The position numbers were made by a program, and so were the translations under genes. Source: Selaginella moellendorffii (lineage: Eukaryota; Streptophyta; Lycopodiopsida; Selaginellales; Selaginellaceae). From it: a DNA stretch of 64,000 nt. Below, piece by piece: positions 23,480 through 33,165 of the stretch (position 1 is the first letter of the stretch; each line of letters begins with the position of its first letter). Under the pieces are notes generated by a model. That model was not told where the DNA came from. It did not search any database and saw only the letters and a list, made by a program, of their open reading frames with translations. The DNA lies in the NCBI RefSeq assembly GCF_000143415.4, contig NW_003314430.1:110620-174619 (forward strand), in the 5' to 3' direction.

Positions 23480-23570
23480 ATGGAATTTTGTTTACGATTG
23501 ATGTGTTGTTTGACTGTAGAGTTTTTGAGGAGAGTGGAGCAAGATCTAAAACTCAATGCAACGCTAGGTA
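23480..23570 (+). pseudogene. Fragment of the NOL10 gene (intron end plus exon)
   Basis: About 90 bp match the complement of 35752-35850, the second exon of the NOL10 gene in this window and its upstream intron. The block gagtttttgaggagagtgga is identical, preceded in both by a tgtgttg.ttgactgtag acceptor region. It encodes EFLRRVEQDLKLN against EFLRRVELIQDLKF in the parent. The intron is included, so it is a DNA-level copy, not retro-copied. Confidence 0.75.
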
Positions 23571-23730
23571 TTGTCCACGGACGTTTGACATAAGGAGATT
23601 TCATACCAGCTGTGTAGATCCACTGGGTGTCTGGAATTGTCAAAAGATTCACAGGCACGGGCAAAATGGAAAGAGTAAGTTCCACTTGACCGTAAAACTG
23701 AGTTGCGTTTGACGGTCCCGAAATTCTATT

Positions 23731-23776
23731 TCCACCTGTCACGCGGACGACCCGGGTTCGATCCCCGACAACGGCG
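23731..23776 (+). pseudogene. 3' half of a tRNA-Asp (GTC)
   Basis: The anticodon arm (ccacctgtcacgcgg, with GTC), variable loop, T-arm (cccgggttcgatccccg) and acceptor 3' strand (acaacggcg) of tRNA-Asp are present. No 5' half (D-arm) precedes it. It is therefore a partial copy, lying beside the SNF2 pseudogene. Confidence 0.7.
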
Positions 23777-23875
23777 AATTTCTACCCTGGTACGTTTTTC
23801 GAAACTAACACACACGAACACAAGTGGTGTGTTTTGGGTTCTTTCAATAATCCTTCATCACCTTTTACATTCTGA

Positions 23876-25600
23876 ACATTGAGATGATCTCATCCATGCT
23901 CTCGTCACACCCTTTCTCGCCAAATGCAAACTCCACCAGCTTCTTTTTCTTCTCCTGAATGGCCAGAATCTGCTCCTCCACGCTCTCCTTCAGGTCACGT
24001 GGACCGGCCGGGTTTGACCGATGCGGTGCGCCCGGTCAATTGCTTGGTCTTCCGTTCCACCACATGTCGATTAGCAGCACACGCGAAGCTGCTACCAAGT
24101 TGAGGCCACACCCAGCTGCTCTGAGCGATAATAGCAATACCATCACCTCTGGATCCTTGTTAAACCTGCCGATTGCAGCTTCTCGTTTTGTCATGTTCAT
24201 GCTCCCGTCAATTCTCGCGAATTTGATCCCAGAGCACTCCAGCTCCAGTTCGATCAGGTCAAGCATAGAAGTCCATTGCGAGAAGACAAGGGATTTCTCT
24301 CCCAGAGAGTCATCTTGAGAATACCCATGGCTGCTCTCAACTTTGCGGACTGGCCGATTTCCTGCACACCTCGCTCAAAATCGTGTTGCTTCTCCTGGGC
24401 CTCCAGCTGGAGCTTCTTCAATGCTTGTCTCATTTGCTTCTGGTCCTCATCGTCATTATCCAAATTATCACCTTGAAACAGATCTTCACTCTTGAGTAGT
24501 GCAGGATGGTCACACATTTGCCTGAGCCGCAGTAGCATGCTCAAGATCTTGAACCTATTCTTCTGCAGCGTCCCTTCATTACTGTACTCGTCAATCCTGT
24601 TGTTGTACTCCCATCAAAGTGACTCATAGATTTGTCGCTCTGGGTTTGAGAGCTCCACCTCCACCCGGCTGACCAGCCTCGGTGGCAAGCTCAACACAGG
24701 CTGGCCATCAATGAGCGAGGTCTTGCTTCGCCGCAGGACAATGCATTTGAGTGCCGTCTTGAGTGTCGCTGAGTTGCCCGTCTTCTCAAACTGCTCGTAG
24801 TGGAGCTTGAAATCCGCATGAGACTTGTGTGGGCTGATCCGGAGAAAGCGGAAGAAAGCAAAGAGGTCCTTGATGTTGTTCTGCAAGGGCGTTCCCGAGA
24901 GACCCCATCTGTAGGTCGCAGAGAGATCCCTGCAAGAGAGCGAGACTTGGGTGTAGGCTTTCCGGATGGATTGCGCCTCGTCCAGCACCACCCTATGCCA
25001 CGCCACTTTGGCCAGCGGACCGAACGGGAGATGCCGGCTCTTCTCAAGTCTCTTCTTGAGCGAAGCAATCTGGCTGTAGTCAACACCACAGTCGTCCGTC
25101 GTGACCACGTTGGCCTTGAATGGCACTTCCTTGGCCACGACCCCGTGATCACCACGTCGTATGATGCCAGCGTCTCAGGCGTTCCCTTACGCTTGTCCTG
25201 GTCGTGGTAGACGAGCGTGGAGAGCTGGGCCTAGGGCGCCACCTTGATCGTGATTTCACGCTCCCACTGCCCGAGCACACTCATTGGGCAAACAATGAGG
25301 GTGCCACCTTTGATCTTGTCAATGTGCCATTGGTCCTTGGCCCAGCCTTGAGGAGCAGAGCGATGGTCGAAACGGTCTTACCCAAACCCTGGTCGTCCGT
25401 GAGGATGCCTCCTTTTGTGACGCACGCTAGCATCCAGGCCAGCGCTTTCTTCTGGTGCTTCATCAGGTCAGCCCTCATTGACCCAGATTCCACGTCGCAC
25501 TCCGCCTTATAGACGACTCCTGCATCATTCGTTTCTTCCTCCATATGTCCATAAATTCCCCCTTTCGCTTCTTCGCCATTCTGTGCAAACGAAATGAAAA
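23876..25600 (-). pseudogene. SNF2-family helicase pseudogene (Rad5/Ris1/SMARCA3-like)
   Basis: Most of a SNF2 ATPase core can be followed on the minus strand. Motif I is GGILTDDQGLGKTVS (about 25400), motif II VVLDEAQ (about 24980), motif III GLSGTPLQNN (about 24890). Then come LRLRQMCDHPALL (about 24520), the motif IV-V region with DGSMNMTKREAAIGRF (about 24190), and motif VI EDQAIDRAHRIG (about 24030) in another frame. It is dead. A frameshift near 25140-25150 breaks the YDVVIT region, an in-frame TGA follows YESL near 24614, a frame change falls near 24270, and a short deletion near 24050 shifts frame after MWWN. The coding run reaches KLVEFAFGEKGCDESMDEIISMF near 23880. No RING or introns were recognised. 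Confidence 0.85.
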
Positions 25601-25951
25601 TTATGTGGGGGTTTATAAATGTTCTTTCCATCAAAATGCAAGAATATTCCGTCTCGCATACTCTAGAAATTGTGGGATCAAATACAAATGCTTGTAAGTG
25701 TGAACTGCGGCTACTGGTAGCCGGTGGTCAGCGAGTTTACGAGTGCTCTCTCTTCTGATTCCACGCTTTTCATCGTCGCGACAAGCTATGTTTGTCACAA
25801 AGTTTTTGAAGTTAGCTTCTTTTGCAACTCGAAAAAACCTTACTGCCGCATCCGAGACAAGAATAAGGTTACTGACTGTCCTGACGGCTAGACCATTATC
25901 TTTTATTTATTCTATTTGAGGTTCTTAAAACTGTTTAGACGTCCTACATCT

Positions 25952-27907
25952 TCAGTTTATGGCTCCACGCTGAAGCTGTCCCGTTTGAACCGACCTCTCA
26001 AAATCCCAGTGGAGGTTTGATTGATCTTCATTTCTTATGCTCCAGAATGACCACCCGAATGAAGCCTCTTTGTACACCGTCAGCTGTGCAGTTGCGTACC
26101 TTGCGAAGTCTTCATTAGAAGCTCCTGTAACGTTGATTTGGTTGCTCCATTCGCCTTGGAAAATATTACCAGTGAATTCACTTCTTCCACAATAAAAGAA
26201 TAAACTTCGGCAAGAACGTACCAACAAAAATGAGAGCGTTTCCTGCATTTTCCAGGTTTGCAATGCTTGTTCTTCGCTCATTGTTGATATAATCGACATG
26301 CCACTGGACAGATTTGTCGTCGAAGGTTGGAGTGTAGGCGTTGTAGTAATGAACGTCAAGGACCACATTCGTCGAGCCATTCAGGGTGTTGACGAGCTCG
26401 ATTGGATCGGCTCCAATTCTCTGGCTCATGATCACGTAAGCAGTGGAGCTGTATTTCCGAACTCTTTCATAGCCTTGCTTGTAGTAAGTTTCGAGAACGT
26501 CGAGGCTAACATCTTCCTTTTGAGCCTCGTTTAGGAGCTCGATGCCCAACAACGCTGGATGTCTCGAGTATCTGCTATGTTGCAATTTTTCGTCAGTTCC
26601 TCGGATTTCTAGAGTTGATCAAATAATACCTGGAAGCAAGAAAGTCGATGACTTCGAGTGTTGTATCGATGTTTTCCTTTTTGCTCCACGTTGAAACTCC
26701 ATCTCGATTAGCACTGTGCTCCCAGGGATTCTGTGATCCAGGTGCTGCATGAAGATCGATAATAACATTGATGTTGTTGCTCCTGTGACCATGAAGGATA
26801 AGAGAGAAAGTTATTACAGAAGAGCCTATTTTCACCCAGCCCATGTAAATGCGTTGTCTAGAGCTTGCAAAGATCCTCCAACGAAAGGCTTCGGTGGGCT
26901 GGGATCGTACGCTATCCACCATCCAACGGGAATCCGGACAGTATTGATTCCATTGGCAGCAAGGAACTCAAAATCCTTCGCAGTGACAAAGTTGTTTCGA
27001 TGATTCTTCAAAACGTTAATTAAAAGAAGAATAACATTGTAATCAACGTGGATATAACTTTGAAAATCATACGAACCGCAAAGACAACTTGGGCGGCGGA
27101 AGAAGTACCGAAAGCATTGGCTAGTTGAAACTCTCCATGAAAAGGGGCTCGATTGCTCATCTCGAAAACGGCAGAATTGTTATCCCACCCGGGCTCGCCA
27201 TTGTAATCGGCAGTGAGCTGGTTTTCATCTTTGGCCTGGAAATTTGGAGCCACAAGGAACTCAACGACGCCATGAATCATGATCATATAGAAATGTTTGG
27301 AGAGATCTTACCTGCAAGTACATGCCACTGTAAGCTTTTATATGAACTAGCTTGGGGTTATTGGGATTGCGAAGAATCTCAAATGTTTCCCATTCTCCCG
27401 GAGTGTCTTTGGTTGAATCGACGCCGCTCTGATTAGCCGCCGAGACAAAGTTGTTGTTGAAGACACGGAGCTGGAATTTGGTGCTGCTTACTCGCCATAG
27501 CTACACCAGAATTTGCTTGAAAATTGGGAACAGAGATTCTTGTGCTCAATGTGAGGACTAAACCTTAAATGTCTCCCAGCCCGATGCCATTTGCCTGTCC
27601 ACAACCATTTTCTGCCCTCCTCCATCCTCGGCGCAAACATATGTTCCTAGATTCACGGATTTGAGCTCTATTTGCGTTCCATCCTGCAAAAGATCTTATC
27701 CATAGGCAATGATCTTTTGTGAACCTAACCTACCAGGAGATCCCTGTTTTCTAGAATGGCGTCGAACAGGGACATTTTCATCCATCCTTCAATCACTAGC
27801 CATCCCCCAAGGTTGACGGAGCGAATCTTGAGGGGCGAAGCTGCAAAACTCTGGATTACTGTCAGCAGGGAAATTGTTAGAAACATGAGCAAAAAATTTG
27901 GCCGCAT
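25952..27907 (-). CDS. GH5 exo-beta-1,3-glucanase-like secreted protein, copy 2
   Basis: This is a paralogue of the 19177-21117 gene on the opposite strand with the same eight-exon plan. A signal peptide ([19 protein letters not shown]) leads to [19 protein letters not shown]. The fascin-like insert ([34 protein letters not shown]) follows, then [22 protein letters not shown] and [20 protein letters not shown]. The acid/base site reads [12 protein letters not shown]: the Glu is kept but the Pro usual after it is Ala. The nucleophile Glu in EWSNQ is present. No frame break was found. It probably acts in the wall like copy 1, perhaps with altered substrate use. Confidence 0.88.
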
Positions 27908-27940
27908 TGTTGCAAGACACTAAAAGTTAATGGGACACCA

Positions 27941-28007
27941 TATAAAAATACCAAGAAGCACTGGGTGAAGCACTCTCACCCATGGTTCTCAGAGCACTGA
28001 GAACCAT
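27941..28007 (-). promoter_or_regulatory. TATA box and palindrome upstream of GH5 copy 2
   Basis: On the minus strand tttttatatgg (about 27941-27951) lies about 35 bp before the start codon. A perfect 11-bp inverted repeat with a 4-nt spacer (27982-27992 with 27997-28007, atggttctcag/ctgagaaccat) lies about 75-100 bp upstream of the ATG. Confidence 0.5.
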
Positions 28008-28880
28008 ATTGCAGTAACAGTCAAAGCACTGAAAGGCACCTCATTTTTTAACCAATTACTCGCATGGTAATATCAAATTTTTTTTACCTACATTAACTTA
28101 GTTGACTTGAAGTCAACAAGGAAGCTAACGTTAGTTCAATATATGCATGTTCATATGTTTAGTAGATGGAGAACCTTTGACCCCAGATGTTTGTTCACTT
28201 AGGGATTGGTCTTTGCACTGTGGGTAAATGAGGCATTCTGAGTAAGCCTTTATCTTTGTATTTAACAAAAATGTATTTATTATATCTTTTTCAAGTTTAT
28301 TAGAAGAGGAAGAAGATAATAATTTGTCTTTGTCAGGTCGTGAATCAAATGCTTCAAGTGTTAAGAGTGAAGGTAATCCCATATTCCCACTTAAATAGTG
28401 TTTGAATTTTTGCTGTAGGCATTTGGAAGTTTCTTGCGTTTGAAAGGATTTAATAGTCCTACGACATTTGGCACTTAGATGAATTTCAAGATTTAGAGAC
28501 TAAGACAATGGGCTTTCTAGCAAGTTATCTTCAAATTTCTCATTCTCAGTCCATATTTTACAAATATATGTGGCTCATCGATCCACATTGGAGTAGTGTA
28601 TACTACTATATTCCTCCATATGAGGTACTTAAACAAATATTGCTATCATGTCGGCACAATAGAAAATTATCAATTCCTGCTCAAGTTGTGGAATTGCAGG
28701 ATATCATTTCAGTAGTTGTTACTTTTGTGATGCTTTAGTCATACACAACCCAAGATAATTGCAAGATAAGCATCATTCAACTATTGATATATGTCAATCC
28801 TTTATGCACTGTGCCTTAACACTTGCAAATGCAGATAGAAGCTTTATACAAATGATAGTTTTAAATTCGTGGTGACGATA
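28008..28880. other. AT-rich intergenic, no gene seen
   Basis: Short open frames occur but none has a recognisable motif. It leads into retroelement remains at about 28880. Confidence 0.5.
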
Positions 28881-29760
28881 TCCATCTACAACCACTCGTG
28901 GGAGGATCACTTGGCTCATCTGATGGTATGGTGGCCAAGCTTTCCAAATGCAATTTCGGAATGACAAAGATCACATAAGATCGCCAACGGAACACTGATG
29001 GCTGATCCTGAAAAGCTAGGTGCTATCCAGTTACGAGCTTTTCTTGGCTTTTCTAACTATTTGAGGAAGTTTGTGCAGCATTTTTGCGACAGCCCTCACC
29101 GACATTATATGCTGTCTACCTTTTCGTGGCAGGCATCCTTCCTTAAAGAGCGCCTGCTTTCCGTTCCAGACTTCTCCAAGGAATTTGTAGTCGAGACGGA
29201 TGCATCAGACGTGGGAGTCGGGGGCGTCTTGCTACAGAACAGTCGCTTCATAGCGTTCGAGAGTTGACGGCTCTCGATAGCAGAATCTCGGATGACCGCT
29301 TATGAGCACGAGATGACAGCAGTGATCCACACAGTTTGCAAATGGCGCCACTACTTATCATTACGACATTTCCATTTGCGAGTGGATCACCTCAGTCTGT
29401 GCTTCTTGATGGATCAACAACACCTCAATTAAAAACAACGACGACGAGTTAGCAGAACCTTCTGGTTTTGCAAACACGTCAGGAATGATATTGGAAGTAC
29501 CTGCTTGTGTACGGCATCCCAGAGTATCAGCATTAGCGGCAGCCGTCAGCGGGAGTGCAACACCCGAAGTTTGTTTTGGATGGGGGACTTCTCTGCAGGA
29601 AAGGCTGCATCATACTCAGCAACTGTCACACGTCAAGTGTTTCGAGAGTGCTGGTCACCCAGGAGGATCTTCCACATTAGCTGCCATCAAGTTACGTTTG
29701 TATTGGAAGGGGATGCGAAGGAGGTGAAGCTGTCCTTGCTGCCGCCCTGATCGAGCGCTA
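28880..29760 (+). mobile_element. Ty3/gypsy pol remnant (RT end, RNase H, integrase zinc finger)
   Basis: In several frames one can read EDHLAHL and KCNFGMTKIT (RT thumb region), MADPEKLGAIQLRAFLGFSNYLRKFVQHF (RT-RNase H connection), VVETDASDVGVGGVLLQ (RNase H catalytic Asp) and TAYEHEMTAVIHTVCKWRHYL. Further on comes GHPGGSSTLAAIKLRLYWKGMRR (integrase HHCC region, about 29650-29720). Frame shifts and stops separate them, so it is inactive. I found no LTRs. Confidence 0.85.
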
Positions 29761-29986
29761 GCCTACGCCACCGCAGCCAATACCCGGCATGCTCGAGTTC
29801 GTACGGCGTCTCCTGTGAAGAAAATCGCCCAATGGAATGGCCACCAAGCGCCACAACCGGCTATTTAACTGTTTGGAGAACTCCTTTGTTCCCGAAAGTT
29901 TAGTTCTTCGATCACATTACAAATCGCGATAGTTTGTTGCCTAGCTATAGAAATCGAAACAACTCCGGAAAAACTCCTCTTGACTT

Positions 29987-31801
29987 TTAAGCTAGTCCGG
30001 CCTCCTTCAAAACCTTTTCGAAAGCTTCGTCATCATCCCAGGCCACCTGCAAGAGAGAACGCTTTAAACCCATCAAGGAAAGGAGACAAAAAGTGTACCG
30101 GTGAAATGGTTTTGCCGAAGTGCTCCTCGATCAGAGTTAGCATCCTCGTGTCCTCCTGTGTGACAACCAGATTAAATGCAGCTCCTGCAAGCAAAGCTCT
30201 CACACGTGAAACCATGCTCTGGTTGAATGATTCTTTCTACCTTTCCTTCCAAATCTTCCACTTCGGCCGATGCGGTGTAGATAAGTTTCATAGTCCGGCT
30301 GCTTGGGATAATCCCGCGTGACTGGAAGATCGAAGTTAACGACCAAGGTGACCTTAAAAGCATCCGCAAGTCAGAGACGGGTACGAAGAAAAACACGTCA
30401 AAAGAAAAGCATTGACAAGGACACCTGCGCGACATCGAACCCCCTCGAAAGAACGTCAGTTGAGATTAAGATCCTGGTTATTCCCTGTCGGAACTCGTCG
30501 ATGATCTTGTCACGGAGGTCGGGACTATATCCTCCCTGGATAGAACTGCACTTATGACCGTCTGCTTCCAGCTTCTCGTGCAGCTCGGTCACACTACGTT
30601 GGCTCTTGGCGAAGATGATCGACTGTCCGAGCTTCTCGGCAATGGGGAAGATTCTATCCTTGAGAACCTCAAACTTGGCAGCTTCAGAGGGGCAATCTAC
30701 ACGGTACTGCTTGATGACGTCCAGCGAGAGCTCGAGCTTTTCGACGAATACTCGGTTTGCTATCGGGATGCTTTTGGACACGAAATTCTTCACCTTTTCG
30801 CTGAAAGTTGCAGAGAACAGCAAGAGCTGCAGGGAAAAGTCTTATCTTCTTTCGTAGGCCGCTAGGAAGAATGAAATCTCACCTGGCAACTCGGTGCTTG
30901 CTTGTTGATGCGTCGCAATAGCTTCATGGAAAAGTCACGAAACCCATTCTGCAAGGACGTATGAGATTGAAACAATCACAACAGAATTGAAGCCTACCTG
31001 GTCTAGCATATGATCAGCCTCATCAAACACCAAAACTTTCAAGTGTTGCACGTCTAAGTTTCTCTCGTTGACGATAGCCCTCTCCAAAGACCCAGGAGTT
31101 CCAAAGATAACTTGGTCGACTATATGTCCGAGGAGTGAGCTCCTGATACTTTCCGTAGGAGGTATGATACAGGTCGATTTGATATCAGTGAAGCGTGCCA
31201 TTCTTTCGAGCACTGCTTGGTTCTGCGAGGAAAAGATAAAAAGAGGATCGATCGTTTACATATCACCGAGCACAACAAAGAAACTACGAACCTGGAGTGC
31301 CAACTCTCGTGTTGGACAAACGCACAGAGCTTGGGGTTCGTGCAAAGAAGTGTTGACGCGACTTAGCATGCCGAGAACAAAGCATGTAGTTTTCCCAGAG
31401 CCATTGTGCGCTTGAGCCACCAGATTGCGATGCGGGGGATTCATGATCAGCGGCAGCGTCTCGGCCTGGATCTTGCTCGGCCTCTCAAACTTCATCTCGG
31501 AGTAGATCCCTCTCAGCAGCGGCTCGGAGATTTTAAGCTCCTCAAACGTCTTGGCCGAGGTATACAAGCTGTTGCCCTCGACGAGCTCCTGTTTTCCACA
31601 CACCAGGATTTCACCCGCCGCTCATCTTCGACACCAATGACATACCTTGTCGATCTTCGTCTCCACTTCGTCGTTGAGCTTCTCGGATCGCGGCTTCACT
31701 GGCGCGGCTTTTGAATCTGCGCCAACAGAGATCACCAGCGCTCCAAAATCCAAGTCTGCTTCATCCGCCCAATTCGTCTTTGGCGCGGGCGCGGGATTCA
31801 T
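29987..31801 (-). CDS. DEAD-box RNA helicase, DBP5/LOS4 (RH38) type
   Basis: DBP5 proteins remodel mRNPs at the cytoplasmic side of the nuclear pore during mRNA export. About nine exons on the minus strand join without a break. The start [20 protein letters not shown] is at 31801 and the stop at 29987 follows [18 protein letters not shown]. Motifs in order: Q-motif region [24 protein letters not shown], Ia PTRELALQ, Ib [68 protein letters not shown]. The C-terminal [13 protein letters not shown] is typical of DBP5. A telobox-like ccctaactagggttt lies just upstream (about 31811-31826). Confidence 0.94.
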
Positions 31802-32099
31802 GATGCTGTAGCCCTAACTAGGGTTTTAAAAATGTTTAAAAACACGCGTTTAAAACAAAGCGGGATGTATCGATGGGAGCTAGTTTGGAACACGGGCTGC
31901 ATGGCAATCAACATGAGACGAGAAATCTTACTCTCCCTTAAGATCCGCCACTTCAACCCGAGAAGTGTTCTTCTAGAGGAGATCAAATCCAAAAGCGTGA
32001 GTGCTCTCTTTCCCACAGGGGACGAGGAAATCGACTGGGCTGCACTGAGTGGCTCTTGGCTTCGATGATATACTCCATATATTGTGTGTAGGATTCTGG
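31802..32099. other. Upstream region of the DBP5-type gene
   Basis: No gene is recognisable. It holds the DBP5-type promoter and then merges into PPR-like remains. Confidence 0.4.
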
Positions 32100-32660
32100 C
32101 AAAGAATCAGAAGGGGAAAAGGAACATGCCTTCTTACAAAACAAAGGCTCTTCCACCGTGGTGGCATACATGTTGTCGGCATATGCCCTGAAGGCTTCAC
32201 CTTGCTGAGGCTAGAAACACGTTTCATGATGTTGTCCTAGAATGTTCTTGTGTCTCTGTGAAGGAATGACGCGAAACATGGTATCCATGGTGGAAAAACT
32301 ATGCCCATTTTGGGCATTTGGAAGAGCAGTTTTATCAAATGCCACTGTGGAATGGAGACCTGGAAGACGCGAACAAGTTTTCTGATTCTATGCCACAGCA
32401 GAACGTAATCTCTTGAACAGCCTATGATATAGATGAAATGCCACAGATGAATCTAGTATCCTGGAATGCGATGTTCTTTGCATATGCAAGCGAAGACATT
32501 CTTTGGTGCCCAGGAAATATTCCGCGGTTTACACCCATAGCCCGATGGACAGGCCATGCGCAAGAATCTTGTCCCCTTGATCTGGAGCGGTTTGAACATC
32601 AAGACAACCTGGAATTCTGTGCTACAGTTCCAGCTTTTGGAGAGAGCACAATTATCTTGA
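32100..32660 (+). pseudogene. PPR gene relic
   Basis: Pieces of PPR motifs are readable in shifting frames: STVVAYMLSAYAL near 32150, NGDLEDANKFSDSMPQQNVIS followed by a stop (about 32360-32415), and DEMPQMNLVSWNAMFFAYAS (about 32430-32490). The stop and missing pieces show it is dead. A similar shorter relic lies at about 47880-47965. Confidence 0.7.
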
Positions 32661-32699
32661 AAAACTTATGGAGTACTCCTGGAGGGAGAGAGGAAGAAC

Positions 32700-33160
32700 T
32701 TAATTAACAGGACAACCAAGCAAGCTCCTTTCGACCTTCTCTTGACAAGGTGTTGGGCGCCTCCACCACTGACCAGAACTTGGAATCGGCTCCAAACTGC
32801 ACAAAATATACTGCTCTTGCCATCAGTGCACGTCATGGCCACCCATGCATCATCAAACTCCTCGTCACAGCGTGAAACAATCGCCCCTTTCATTTCCCGC
32901 ACGATTTTTCATTATGCATTTGAAAGCCGGTCCTGATCCAGCTGACGGAAGGACAAGCAGTAATGAGCTTCCAGCCCCACTCTTTGGAATCAACCAGAAA
33001 AATTCGCTAGGAACCATCCCACAGGTTCTGTATCTCGTGATCCTCGTCGCGAAACACCACCAGCTCACCATGATCCAGCACTGGATAAACGCGTTCTTGT
33101 TGATCCTTCCGGGCATTTGGACCCCAACCTCTTGGGGACATAGATCCAGCAACACGGCAT
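32700..33160 (-). pseudogene. F-box/kelch-type gene relic (C-terminal half)
   Basis: The minus strand parallels the C-terminal half of the F-box gene at 61332-62302: YPVLDHGELVVFRDEDHEIQNLWDGS, then FLVDSKEW, then ...EAPNTLSREGRKELAWLSC near 32700. Frame changes and stops (a stop after WDGS) make it non-functional. The end abuts the NOL10 stop codon. Confidence 0.7.
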
Positions 33161-33165
33161 TATAA

